Below, one piece after another: positions 1-8,011 of a DNA stretch of 9,797 nucleotides (the stretch's first letter is position 1; each line of letters starts with the position of its first letter). The position numbers and the translations under genes are program-made. Source of the stretch: UBA6197 sp047638075 (GTDB lineage: Bacteria; Pseudomonadota; Alphaproteobacteria; Rhodobacterales; Rhodobacteraceae); NCBI RefSeq assembly GCF_047638075.1, contig NZ_JBLJBV010000060.1, forward strand, positions 1 to 9,797. The letters run 5' to 3'. The notes beneath the pieces are model-generated. The model was not told the DNA's origin. It did not search any database and saw nothing but the letters and a program-made list of their open reading frames with translations.

Positions 1-584
1 AGCCATGTCCGCCAGCAGCGCCATCATCCGCGGCGTCAGATCGTCCTTGTGATCTCCGGCGAGCCTTGTCAGGAATTTCCGGAACACATGCCGCCCCTGC
101 GCCGGACGAATACCGCGCTCCATCAGAAAACCCCTGCTTCTTCAGAAATTGGATGGCCTGATTGATCAGCCGGGTCCGATCCTGCACAAGCCGCTCTCGC
201 GCCCGATGGAGGGCTTGCAAATCAAGTTGCTCTTCCGACTTGATCGGCACGAAACTCATTGTCGGACGGGTCGCGGCCTCTGCGATGCCCTCGGCGTCGC
301 AGCCATTCTCTTCGGGGCATCAGTCTTGTGCACTTTCACGTAAGGCCGCACACAGAGCGGGGACATCAGGCGTGGCTCGTGACCGAACTGCAAACAAGAC
401 CGCCCAAGGTGATGGCGCCGCCACAGGCTTCCATGGCGACCACACAAGGTGGCAACTGCGCCAGAAAATCCAGAAGCCGGAAACGTTGCACACGTTTACG
501 CATCACGACAGCACCAGTGCCGTCCACTCCCGCCACGCTGCAAACCGTCTTGCCCAAGTCAATTCCAAGAACCGCGATTTCCAT
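1..584 (-). pseudogene. IS110-family transposase, N-terminal part, frameshifted and cut by the window edge
   Basis: This is the N-terminal DEDD (RuvC-like) half of an IS110-type transposase/recombinase. It starts at the ATG at 582-584, behind a good AAGGAG ribosome site (complement of 592-597, 7-nt spacing). The first frame has the catalytic Asp in GIDLGKT (residue 9) and the Glu in AMEACGG (residue 52). Around 413-419 the homology moves to another frame and reads HHLGR, then RLMSP.CVRPYVKVHKTDA. Between about 298 and 316 it moves again to DAEGIAEAATRPTMSF, followed by RERLVQDRTRLINQA. At 123-148 it shifts a third time to GFLMERGIRPAQGRHVF and runs off position 1. These blocks are the conserved IS110 N-terminal order, seen by eye. 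Three frame breaks mean it cannot make an active enzyme. The C-terminal serine-containing domain lies outside the window. Family certainty is high; subgroup (IS110 or IS1111) is undecided. Confidence 0.87.
123..148. repeat. 19-bp duplication/insertion inside the transposase remnant
   Basis: The heptamer tcagaaa occurs at 123-129 and again at 142-148, exactly 19 bp apart. Removing one 19-bp unit joins LINQAIQF directly to LMERGIRPAQG on the minus strand, which restores an ordinary IS110 reading frame. The segment is therefore most simply a 19-bp insertion or slipped duplication that caused the third frame break. Confidence 0.6.
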
Positions 585-837
585 CGGAATACTCCTTCCT
601 GTCCTACCGATGACCGCAACTATAGCTGCGGTTTGGCGGGAAGGCAGTTCATCCCATTAGGTCACGCCCTCGAATGTTGCAGCTTTGCGAAAAATGTCGT
701 GGCCATCGTGGTCGCTGATGGCAGCAACCCCCATAAGCAAATCCAGCGTTTGGTTGCTCGAATCATACCGATGCATTACCCTTTGAACGGACCTACTCCC
801 ATTCCGACGCGAAACACACGCACCGATAGGTTAGGTT
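585..837. other. Non-coding spacer between the IS110 remnant and the M15 peptidase gene
   Basis: This 253-bp stretch holds no gene I can support. Its left part is the sequence upstream of the IS110 transposase, so one end of the element should lie here, but I cannot place the boundary because the other end is outside the window. The near-palindrome at 613-632 is the only clear structure. The right part must carry the promoter and start signals of the peptidase gene at 838. The region just before that ATG (taggttaggtt) offers only a weak ribosome site, and I see no convincing -35/-10 pair. Confidence 0.5.
613..632. repeat. Near-perfect 20-bp palindrome upstream of the IS110 transposase
   Basis: The arms accgca (613-618) and tgcggt (627-632) flank a central self-complementary ctatag (620-625), with a single mismatched pair (a619/c626). 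It lies 29 bp upstream of the transposase start. In IS110-family elements such positions can hold a sub-terminal inverted repeat, part of the junction promoter or a segment of the guide (bridge) RNA. Which of these applies cannot be decided from one element end. Confidence 0.55.
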
Positions 838-1674
838 ATGGCAAGATTGTGGATTAAATCAGTTGCTTTATTTATTTCAACCGGCAGCTTTGCCGCGGCC
901 CAGTGTCACGCAACAGACTATCTGGCATTGCCAATCTTATCAATAACCGGGGATTTCGAAAGAGCCGCACTATCTCTGGCCTACCCTGATATCTCTTTCT
1001 CAACAGATGACGGTCTTGTTTCAGCCGACGGCTTGCAGTGGATCGAATTCGGGGCCATCAGGGATATCCATCCCCAACAGCGCCTTGCGGAACCATCGGT
1101 AATTGAACAATTCGTTGATATTTACCCTCTTTCATTCAACCTTTCGGGCCGAAAATTGCCTTACTTCGATCCCGGCAGGGTAAGAAATGACGCTTTCTTT
1201 CGGAGTCTTTATTTTCAGAGTGCAGAAAACGCAAGCGCTTCTCTGGTCGCTGTCAGTGAGCCGACACTTACCAATACCGTGTTTCGGGTCACTGGCAAAC
1301 GGAATGTCGCGTGCCAATTGGCTGCCGTTCTTAAAACCCTTGCGTCCACACAAAAAGACTATTCCGCCGTTTTTTCAATGTCGGGCGGTGGGTACAACTG
1401 GCGGGTGATCAGCGGCACAGACCGGCTTAGCCCGCACAGTTTCGGGGTTGCGGTGGATGTGAACCCTGGGTTGGGACAGTATTGGAAATGGACAGGCGCC
1501 ACGGAAGGCAATGTCGGGGCTTACAACAACCGAATACCAGCAGAGGTCGTGATGACCTTTGAGCGGTATGGATTCATCTGGGGTGGGAAATGGCATCATT
1601 TCGACGGAATGCATTTCGAATTTCGTCCTGAGCTGATCCTGTATGCCCGCCTCGTTTCTGTTTTTGAAGAATAG
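838..1674 (+). CDS. Exported M15-family zinc peptidase (VanY/D-Ala-D-Ala carboxypeptidase-like)
   Basis: The product has 278 residues. The N-terminus has a basic start and a hydrophobic stretch (about residues 6-21) ending in small residues, which fits a Sec signal peptide with cleavage near residues 21-25. Residues 27-140 match nothing I recognise. The catalytic domain spans about 150-268. It has the M15 signature SxHxxGxAxD as SPHSFGVAVD (zinc ligands His200 and Asp207), then WGGKWHHFDGMHFEFRPEL, where Asp256-x-x-His259 supplies the probable catalytic Asp and third zinc ligand. By family knowledge these enzymes cleave D,D- or L,D-type bonds in peptidoglycan stem peptides, in the periplasm. 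All expected metal and catalytic residues are present, so it is probably active. Exact bond specificity (carboxypeptidase or endopeptidase) is open. The next gene starts 20 bp downstream on the same strand (preferred start), suggesting co-transcription. GC is about 42-45% in sampled lines, well below the later part of the neighbour. Confidence 0.88.
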   Translation: MARLWIKSVALFISTGSFAAAQCHATDYLALPILSITGDFERAALSLAYPDISFSTDDGLVSADGLQWIEFGAIRDIHPQQRLAEPSVIEQFVDIYPLSFNLSGRKLPYFDPGRVRNDAFFRSLYFQSAENASASLVAVSEPTLTNTVFRVTGKRNVACQLAAVLKTLASTQKDYSAVFSMSGGGYNWRVISGTDRLSPHSFGVAVDVNPGLGQYWKWTGATEGNVGAYNNRIPAEVVMTFERYGFIWGGKWHHFDGMHFEFRPELILYARLVSVFEE

Positions 1675-1684
1675 CATCGTTCAT

Positions 1685-1690
1685 GAGGGA
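1685..1690 (+). promoter_or_regulatory. Ribosome binding site that favours the second ATG of the giant gene
   Basis: GAGGGA at 1685-1690 sits 4 nt before the ATG at 1695, while the in-frame ATG at 1683 overlaps it and has no purine-rich site of its own at proper distance. Starting at 1695 gives an N-terminus that reads directly as a signal peptide (MKLWSYKAVWVIAFL, then small residues to AHAQ-like VHAQQ). Confidence 0.55.
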
Positions 1691-1694
1691 AATC

Positions 1695-4600
1695 ATGAAA
1701 CTATGGTCTTATAAAGCCGTCTGGGTAATCGCCTTTCTTTGTAGCGCAATTGCACCGGTACATGCGCAGCAATTACTGGACAGCTACACGGCTGTTATCA
1801 GCATAGAAGATCGGGTTAATTCCAAAGGTTCACCGCTGACGAGTTTGGCACAGATTCTTGCGCAGGATCGGGCGAATGTTCACCGCTTCGGTATCCGCCA
1901 GCAGGGCGATGTTATTGATGCGACATTCGGCTCATCCGAGGCGCGTGGCCGGTTCGCGGAACTCTTGGCGCGAGGCATGCTTGGCCCCGGCGTGGCAGAG
2001 GCCATCGCCCGAGGCAGCGCACCCTTGCTGAATGTTCAGGTCTATGGTTCCGCCGGGCGCCCGTATTACCTTAGCGTCACGCTTGCCGATAGCGGTAGGG
2101 CACCCAACGTAGCGCCCTCTTATCCGGTTGCAACCAATGGCCAACCGGGGATGGGGAAGTGGAGCTATATCTTGGCTGATGTCGACGGCACGACTATCGC
2201 CAGCCTCAATCTTGAACGGGATGGCGAATTACTAGTGACAATGCGCTGCGCGGCGTCACTGAACCCGGCGCCGGTTTTAGGGATCGACCCGCGTGCTGGC
2301 GTTCTGACTTTACAGTTCAGCCCAACGGTATCAGGGCCTTACACGGGATATGATCGCAGCATTGGCATCGCGCTGGGATCAAGCACCAGCAGGCAGTTGC
2401 CAATGACGTTTGAGCAAAGCGTCGGGGTGTATTTTGTTCGCATGGTCCTTAGGGATTGGCTGCGCGATGCTTTCGACCGTGGCGCAAAGTTGAGCATCAA
2501 CTCTCAGCAAGCGGGGCGGCTCGACGTTAGAATTCCACAGCCGGAGGCACGCGCGCTTGCATCGGCCTGTCGGGCAAGGGGGGTGGATCCGGCGGTGACG
2601 CCGGGGTTCGACTGTACCAAGGCAGGAAATGCCGTCGAGGATTTGATCTGTACGCTCCCCCATCTGGCAGAGCTTGACCAAAAACTTACCGAGGTTTTCG
2701 CCTCGGCGCCCGAAAACCTCAGGGCGTCGCAGCAGGTTTGGATCGAGGCGCGGAACGGTTGTCGGACCAATGTCGCCTGTATTGAGGAGATGACATCACA
2801 ACGAATTGCCTTACTTGGTAACAGTGGGCCGCTGGCCGCCGAAAATGCACCCGTTCTTGGCGCGGTGCCTTCTTTCGCAGACAGGTCGGATAAGGCTTCG
2901 CAATCGGCGGCAGCCCCCATGCAGGCAGACTCGGCCGGGGCCCTGATCGGCACAGAGGCTCTGCTGGATAGATTCCTGTTGTGGAGCATCGCGCAGAATC
3001 CGCACCTCGCCGCCGAAAAAGCGATCCAGTACCGACTGCTTGCCTATGATTTCCCGCCGGACCTGCCCGAAGTCGCGGCGGCCAAGAACATGGGCTGGGA
3101 GGCTCAGGCGCGTATCGAGGCCTTGGCTCCACGTTTTGCCAACGCACCGCCGGTATCGGCAGTCATCGAACAACCCATGACGATCAGATACGTGAATGGT
3201 GATCCGAAATTGCCACTTCAACCCTCTGGGGGCACAGTGGACCTTATCGGTGACGCGGCTGCGATTACCCGGCTGATATTGCCGGATCACAAGTTCAGCA
3301 GTGGGTTCTTCGGCTTGACCCTCAATTTGGACAAGCCCTTCTATCTGCCGATCCCGCAGAGCTTCACGCCCGTGCCGGATGGGATGATCGGCCCGAACAA
3401 GGGCAAGACGCTCGTGCGGATCGCGGTCACGCTCTCGGATCATTTGCCGAACATGCAGGGCAACATCTACCACGGAGGCAGCGCCCGTGCCGTGATCCAT
3501 TCTGTCACATTTGTCTATCGTCCGGTCATACGGGATGACGGACCTCGGCACGATGGGCCGGATCAGATCTTGCATGTCTGGCAGGGCGGTGACGCGGCCA
3601 ATGTGAACATTGCCCGACCGACCGACGCTCTGGAAACCGCCCGGATCTACGGCGGCGGCGCGAGCAGCGGGCGCTATGTGGTCAACAGCCGCGACATGAA
3701 CGAAGCGATGGGCGAGGTGCCCGATGCGCTGTTGCGCAAACTGTCGTCCTGGGATGCCTTGCTTCTTGCGACAAAGCTGACGGTTTTGACGACGGCACAG
3801 CCCGAGCGTACGCTTGATCCCGAAGTGGCCGAGCTTGTCATGCGCGCACTGCTCAGCGACCGCGAGCGCGCCGATCTTTTCCCGCTCAAAATCGCTACCG
3901 CCATCCCAGGCGATCAGCCCAGCGAACTGGAACTGCGCGCGGCGCTGACGCAAAACGAAGTAGAGATGCGGCAGCGCGTCATCGAGCGCAGTCCTGCGCT
4001 TCCTCTCGCGCTGCGATACATTGGCCGGATCGCGCTCGGGAAATACGATTTCGAGACTGCGGGCTTCCCGTTATCGACCTCGTTCGACTCGGTACCGTGG
4101 TTGCCGTCCGATAGCAGGGGCCAGCAGATCACGCGCTTTCTGCCGGATTTCCTGCCGGTTGCCCCAGAGGCCGCGCAGGCCTTGCTTGACAGTTTTTCGC
4201 ACGACGGTTCCGGCGGACGCGAAAGGCGTTTTCTGACCCTGGTGATCGACTATAGTCTGGATACGCTGAGCACGCGGACAGGTCGCAGCGGCGCGATTTC
4301 GATGCAGGAGGTTGGCAGCGTGCGACCGTCCTTTGCGGTAAGCTCCATTCGACTTTACTCCGGGGACGACTTATCGCGGCATCTCTATGAAATAGCCGTA
4401 CCGGACGGGTTTGCGAAGGTGCCGCAGAACGGCGCGATGGCTGGCGATGCCGGCGCCCCAAAGACCGGTGATGCCCTTCCCGATGAGCTATTTTTGACCA
4501 CTGGTAAAAGCCTGCTTGCCGCAATTGACAGGCTCGACGTCAGCGGAGAGATCATGAAAGAGGCGATCAAGGACGTGCGCGCGATCTCGCCTTCACCTCA

Positions 4601-6641
4601 AAGCACTTATGAGGCCCGCAAGGCGGCATTTCGGCAGGAATTGCGCCAGATGGCACGCGACAGCTACTGGATCGGCGCAAGTTTCAAGCTTGGCCCTTAT
4701 GATGCAGATCAGGGCGGCTTTCCAATTGTGCGGCTGGGCTTTACACCCGTCGGCCATTCAGAAGATTTCGACGGTGTCGAGGCCCCTCCCATCAGAGGGG
4801 TCGAACAAGCAGACTATGCATTTTTGCGCGTGCCGGCCGAATTTGCCGACGAAGTTGCCAGCTTCACCGGAAACAAGCGCGCAACCGGTGCCTATATCAA
4901 GGTCCATCCAGTCGGTGCAGTCTATGACCGCGATGAAGGACAGACGCTGGTGATCTCGGCGCCCAGCGAAGTCATCTTTGATAAGGCGCAAACCAACGCT
5001 TTGCCGCTTAAGGTCGACATTCGGGTTGCGCTTGACGCACCCGCACGGCTTGGCGCCGCGTTTGGGCAAGAGGACGTGAAGGTTGCTCCACCCGATGCGC
5101 TGATGCTGGATCCTGAGGGCCTTGACCTTCTGGCACTCTCGCTCGCGCCGGAAACGTTTGACGATAAGATGTTCAGGCGCATGCTGGTCGACCGGCTGTT
5201 GAAAGAGCGCGACACGAAGGCGAAAAAGGAGAAAGCCGGCGAAGGAACGGCCCCGCCCCTTGATTGGCGCCGCTTCTTTGCCAATCCCGATCAGCCGCTG
5301 CGCGCGAGTGCCATTGATGCGCTTTTGCCCGAGTTCCGTTCATGGTCGCTGGCCAGGGCGGCGGCGCTGCCCGATGTCCTGCTGTTGCCAACGGGAAATA
5401 TCAACCCCATCAGCGGCTGCCGGGGCCTTCGGGTGTTACGGCAACCTGACGTCGAAATGAATTTTCCTTTCTTGTTGGCAAACATTTCAAAGATACTGAG
5501 GCCGGACGTGACGCTGACGCAGGGCGTTGGCAACAGTTCTGAATCCGGCCGATCCCGCGCCGGTCCCGATGTGGTCTGGTGGTGGGAGGGCGGCGGCCGC
5601 TTCGGTAGCGGACTGGACTGTAAATATGTATCTTCGGGGCTCCGCTCGCTGGACAAGGGTATCCGGCCCGACAACGCATCCTATGTCTCGACGCTGGTTG
5701 TCGTTCGTGAACAGCCCAGTATCGGCGGTGTGACCGAAATGCCGGACAGCATCGTTTATAAGCTATCGATTGATGACATACGCTTTGTTCCGTCGACGTC
5801 CCTCAGCCAGCCGCCCGACGGCCTGGTCGGATTCGTGGTACTGACGAGCCAGGTCGAAGCCGCAGAGGGCTTCCGGCGTGACCAGTTCGGCGGCGGCTAC
5901 AAATCGGTCGGCAGAACCGAGAAAGGCGATTGGGACGCGATTGTTGCGACGCCGCCTGAAAGTCTGGATATTCTGGGCCTCACACTCGAAATGCCGCTGG
6001 CAGAGTTTGAAAGCTCAGTGCGCGAACGCATGCCGGGCGCCGCACTTTATACCACTGACATTCCGGGAAAAAGCATGTTTGGTCATGCCAGCGCGCTTAT
6101 TGATCCCGCTACAGGCGAGTCGCTGGTTGCGGTCTATGCCGACCATGTGAAAGACAAGCCCGTGATCGCGTTGATGCGTCGCCTCGAACTCGACCCCTCC
6201 GAGGTCAGCCTGGAGGGGCTGAAGCTGTCGCTTCAAGAAAAATATGGAGCCGCAATAAGCGAACATGCGGAAGACGAATGGTATTGGGGGGCCCTTCCCG
6301 AAGAAGAAGACACCTGGGGATATTGCGGCGCGCCATCCCTGCTCCACTTGCAAGATCTGGGTGCCGCGCCTGCGATGGTTACCGAAGACGCCGCCGCGTT
6401 CGGCGACAAAAACCCGGTGCGCGGAAATCAGTATTGGAGCGAACTCGGATGGCCAGACGATTTTGAGGAACGGCCGGGTAGGATCCCCGACATCTCGCAG
6501 TGCGCCCCGTTGGTAGCCGTCAATACCGGCCATAGCCGCGACAAGCTCATTGTTGTCATCTGGCTGTTTGACCGGGCATTGGCGGAACGGCTGGACGCAC
6601 AACCACGACCCGCAGCGGCCAAAGCCAAGATCGAACTATAA
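1695..6641 (+). CDS. Giant exported protein with LprI-like domain and repeated modules, function unknown
   Basis: The reading frame is open from 1683; I prefer the start at 1695 (1648 residues). Residue numbers here count from 1683. Signal peptide at about 5-28 (cleavage after VHA), so the protein should be periplasmic or surface-exposed; no further membrane segment is visible. Residues 30-290 are unassigned. Residues about 305-380 form an LprI-like/DUF1311 domain (FDCTKAGNAVEDLICTLPHL, then LRASQQVWIEARNGCR) with four cysteines (311, 323, 360, 366) placed for disulfides. Residues about 425-1102 contain repeated modules: a helical stretch, then an LGxYDxxxxGFP(L/I)-type strand, then a beta-rich segment (clear at 776-797 and 994-1015; a weaker copy near 540-610). 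Residues 1165-1187 are highly charged (KERDTKAKKEK). Residues 1425-1640 form a separate domain starting DILGLTLEMPLAEFE, with cysteines 1548 and 1607. LprI domains can bind lysozyme, and the peptidase next door suggests a cell-wall role; this is inference. No enzyme motif was found. Confidence 0.85.
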   Translation: MKLWSYKAVWVIAFLCSAIAPVHAQQLLDSYTAVISIEDRVNSKGSPLTSLAQILAQDRANVHRFGIRQQGDVIDATFGSSEARGRFAELLARGMLGPGVAEAIARGSAPLLNVQVYGSAGRPYYLSVTLADSGRAPNVAPSYPVATNGQPGMGKWSYILADVDGTTIASLNLERDGELLVTMRCAASLNPAPVLGIDPRAGVLTLQFSPTVSGPYTGYDRSIGIALGSSTSRQLPMTFEQSVGVYFVRMVLRDWLRDAFDRGAKLSINSQQAGRLDVRIPQPEARALASACRARGVDPAVTPGFDCTKAGNAVEDLICTLPHLAELDQKLTEVFASAPENLRASQQVWIEARNGCRTNVACIEEMTSQRIALLGNSGPLAAENAPVLGAVPSFADRSDKASQSAAAPMQADSAGALIGTEALLDRFLLWSIAQNPHLAAEKAIQYRLLAYDFPPDLPEVAAAKNMGWEAQARIEALAPRFANAPPVSAVIEQPMTIRYVNGDPKLPLQPSGGTVDLIGDAAAITRLILPDHKFSSGFFGLTLNLDKPFYLPIPQSFTPVPDGMIGPNKGKTLVRIAVTLSDHLPNMQGNIYHGGSARAVIHSVTFVYRPVIRDDGPRHDGPDQILHVWQGGDAANVNIARPTDALETARIYGGGASSGRYVVNSRDMNEAMGEVPDALLRKLSSWDALLLATKLTVLTTAQPERTLDPEVAELVMRALLSDRERADLFPLKIATAIPGDQPSELELRAALTQNEVEMRQRVIERSPALPLALRYIGRIALGKYDFETAGFPLSTSFDSVPWLPSDSRGQQITRFLPDFLPVAPEAAQALLDSFSHDGSGGRERRFLTLVIDYSLDTLSTRTGRSGAISMQEVGSVRPSFAVSSIRLYSGDDLSRHLYEIAVPDGFAKVPQNGAMAGDAGAPKTGDALPDELFLTTGKSLLAAIDRLDVSGEIMKEAIKDVRAISPSPQSTYEARKAAFRQELRQMARDSYWIGASFKLGPYDADQGGFPIVRLGFTPVGHSEDFDGVEAPPIRGVEQADYAFLRVPAEFADEVASFTGNKRATGAYIKVHPVGAVYDRDEGQTLVISAPSEVIFDKAQTNALPLKVDIRVALDAPARLGAAFGQEDVKVAPPDALMLDPEGLDLLALSLAPETFDDKMFRRMLVDRLLKERDTKAKKEKAGEGTAPPLDWRRFFANPDQPLRASAIDALLPEFRSWSLARAAALPDVLLLPTGNINPISGCRGLRVLRQPDVEMNFPFLLANISKILRPDVTLTQGVGNSSESGRSRAGPDVVWWWEGGGRFGSGLDCKYVSSGLRSLDKGIRPDNASYVSTLVVVREQPSIGGVTEMPDSIVYKLSIDDIRFVPSTSLSQPPDGLVGFVVLTSQVEAAEGFRRDQFGGGYKSVGRTEKGDWDAIVATPPESLDILGLTLEMPLAEFESSVRERMPGAALYTTDIPGKSMFGHASALIDPATGESLVAVYADHVKDKPVIALMRRLELDPSEVSLEGLKLSLQEKYGAAISEHAEDEWYWGALPEEEDTWGYCGAPSLLHLQDLGAAPAMVTEDAAAFGDKNPVRGNQYWSELGWPDDFEERPGRIPDISQCAPLVAVNTGHSRDKLIVVIWLFDRALAERLDAQPRPAAAKAKIEL

Positions 6642-6999
6642 GGCAGGCTCGGGCGAAACGCTGCTATGCTGCGGGCAGCCCTGTGGCCAACGTCCAAATG
6701 AAACATATTGCCCGTTTGAGGGTGGGACTTACCGTCACAATCAATTCCGTGATGAATTCGGTTAACCGTCCTGCCAAGTCTTTGAAAATGTGAACTGAAA
6801 TAACACGGGCAGGGTGCGCGGTGTCTGCCGAGACATGCAATGCTTCCAGTTTGGCGCCCCGGCCCGTCCGCCTAATAAGGCTTTGAAGAAAGAGTCGTCT
6901 ATGTTGCCATCGGAGGCGATCGGATCGCGCCATTGGGTTTTGGCGGGGTTAGGCTGCAGCGGATTGAAATCCAATAGGAAAACAGGGCCGAACCGTATC

Positions 7000-7014
7000 G
7001 GGCGAGGTTCGCCC
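7000..7014. repeat. Short hairpin in the gene-free stretch
   Basis: The arms gggcga (7000-7005) and tcgccc (7009-7014) form a perfect 6-bp stem with a 3-base loop. No U-run follows on either strand, so this is not a convincing terminator. Confidence 0.35.
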
Positions 7015-7384
7015 TAACTGAGACTGAGGGCCATTCTGAGCTCAACCGTGACCTGGCGCCGCGCCTATGAGGTTCGGCCTCTTCCCGCAAACCCCTTTGG
7101 TAACACGCAAAAATCCGTGCCCGTCGGGGCGGCGTCACTGGTTCGCAATAGGGATAATGGCGGAGGAAACGGGACTGGCGTCGAACCTTCTCCACATCAA
7201 GGCATTGATTTTAAATTAATAATTTTTGCGCAATCCACCCCACGTGCGCTTCCAACACTGCAAGCGTCTCACATGGCGATGCCGTCTGGCGAGAGCGGCA
7301 TCCTCCCCACCTCCAGCAAGTGGGTGTCTACTTTTATCGCTGGACCGTGCAAACATCGGCGATTCCACACAGCCAAAACTGATG

Positions 7385-7399
7385 CGCCTTGAAAAGGCG
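7385..7399 (-). terminator. Possible weak terminator behind the parE-like gene
   Basis: On the minus strand the toxin stop codon (7405-7407) is followed within a few bases by a stem cgcctt/aaggcg (7399-7394 with 7390-7385; 3-base loop). A short TTTT run follows, complementary to 7375-7378. The stem is small and the U-run is displaced by six bases, so termination would be inefficient at best. Confidence 0.35.
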
Positions 7400-7404
7400 T
7401 CCGA

Positions 7405-7722
7405 TCATCCGAGCCCGAAATCTTCCCCAAACCGGTCGATCTGATGCATGCGCTCGTGCAGGATCGTCACAATCCCGATGTCGCCATTCGAGAGATGTCG
7501 CCAGTAGACGAAATGGCGCTCAAAGCGAAAGAAGTACCCTTCAACACCAAACTCGGCTGGGATCGGTTTCGACGCGACACCGTGCGCTGCAATCTTGTCG
7601 AAGGCGGCAAACAGGCCGGTGATGTATTTCTCGGCCTGATCATCTCCCCATCTGTCACGGGTGTAGCGGTAGATGTCATCGAGGCGATGGGACGCCCCTT
7701 CCTGGATTCGAACGGCGGGCAC
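7405..7722 (-). CDS. parE: ParE/RelE-family toxin of a type II toxin-antitoxin system
   Basis: The product has 105 residues, a normal size for the family. It opens with VRIQEGASHRLDDIYRYTRD, has WGDDQAEKYITGLFAAFDKIA in the first helices, and ends with GYFFRFERHFVYWRH.. followed by IGIVTILHERMHQIDR, the beta-sheet core typical of ParE toxins. By family knowledge ParE proteins poison DNA gyrase, whereas RelE relatives cleave mRNA on the ribosome; the ParD-type partner favours ParE. The start is a GTG (7720-7722) four bases after the antitoxin stop codon, with no good ribosome site of its own. No ATG lies in frame between it and the preceding stop. Translation is therefore probably coupled to the antitoxin, which would keep toxin levels below antitoxin. 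The frame is intact. Confidence 0.88.
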   Translation of the reverse strand: MPAVRIQEGASHRLDDIYRYTRDRWGDDQAEKYITGLFAAFDKIAAHGVASKPIPAEFGVEGYFFRFERHFVYWRHLSNGDIGIVTILHERMHQIDRFGEDFGLG

Positions 7723-7726
7723 CGGA

Positions 7727-7981
7727 TCAGGCCCGGTTCCGCGCGATCACCTCGGCAGCAGTCAGCGGTAGATACGTTTCTTCGGCTGCCGCGAAGGCAT
7801 GGGTCAGCTCGCCCTTCAGCCGGTTGAAGGCTTCCTGCTCCGCCCTCTCCTTGTCACGCCGGATCAGGTCGCGGATGTACTCGCTGACGTTCTCATAGGA
7901 TCCGTCATCGCCTACATTGGCCGACACGAAGTCACTCAGGGCTCCACCAAGGCGGACGGTCATCGTGGTTGTTCGGGACAT
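7727..7981 (-). CDS. parD: ParD-family ribbon-helix-helix antitoxin
   Basis: I place the start at the ATG complementary to 7979-7981, which gives 84 residues (MSRTTTMTVRLGGALSDFVS to the C-terminal IARNRA). A GAGAGG site lies about 9 nt upstream. A longer frame from 8032 would run through the promoter and was rejected. The N-terminus (TTTMTVRL) forms the DNA-binding beta-strand, and YENVSEYIRDLIRRDKERAE gives the two ribbon-helix-helix helices. The rest (about 48-84) is the extended tail that wraps the toxin in this family. The protein should neutralise the downstream ParE-like toxin and, as a dimer or complex, repress its own promoter. It precedes the toxin by 4 bp in the usual antitoxin-first order. 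Confidence 0.9.
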   Translation of the reverse strand: MSRTTTMTVRLGGALSDFVSANVGDDGSYENVSEYIRDLIRRDKERAEQEAFNRLKGELTHAFAAAEETYLPLTAAEVIARNRA

Positions 7982-8011
7982 GGCGCAGCACCTCTCATCT
8001 CGCGTGTATTC

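Larger units (their letters stand above)
6642..7404. other. 763-bp stretch without a supportable gene
   Basis: No open frame here has a good ribosome site or recognisable protein. The short frames on both strands read as non-conserved, Arg/Pro-rich or low-complexity sequence. No Rho-independent terminator with a U-run follows the giant gene; a small GC hairpin (gctg/cagc, 6668-6679) is too weak to call. A locally AT-rich patch occurs at about 7208-7230. The DNA could be a decayed gene or an island junction, but nothing in it allows a choice. Confidence 0.5.

Noticed and set aside
162..857. Plus-strand open frame of 231 codons at the left end
   Set aside because: It is antisense to the clearly recognisable IS110 blocks and has no domain or ribosome site; it runs across the IS end into unrelated DNA.
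2811..3953. Minus-strand open frame of 380 codons inside the giant gene
   Set aside because: It is a mirror frame of a high-GC coding region, Arg/Gly/Asp-rich, with no motif or ribosome site; the plus-strand gene has a signal peptide and domains.
6668..6679. Hairpin after the giant gene as a terminator
   Set aside because: The stem has only 4 bp and there is no U-run.
7158..7187. tRNA-like 3' end on the minus strand (ggttcga followed by cctccgcca), a possible island att site
   Set aside because: The distance from the T-loop to CCA is about five bases too long, the T-stem does not pair, and no D or anticodon arm can be found upstream.
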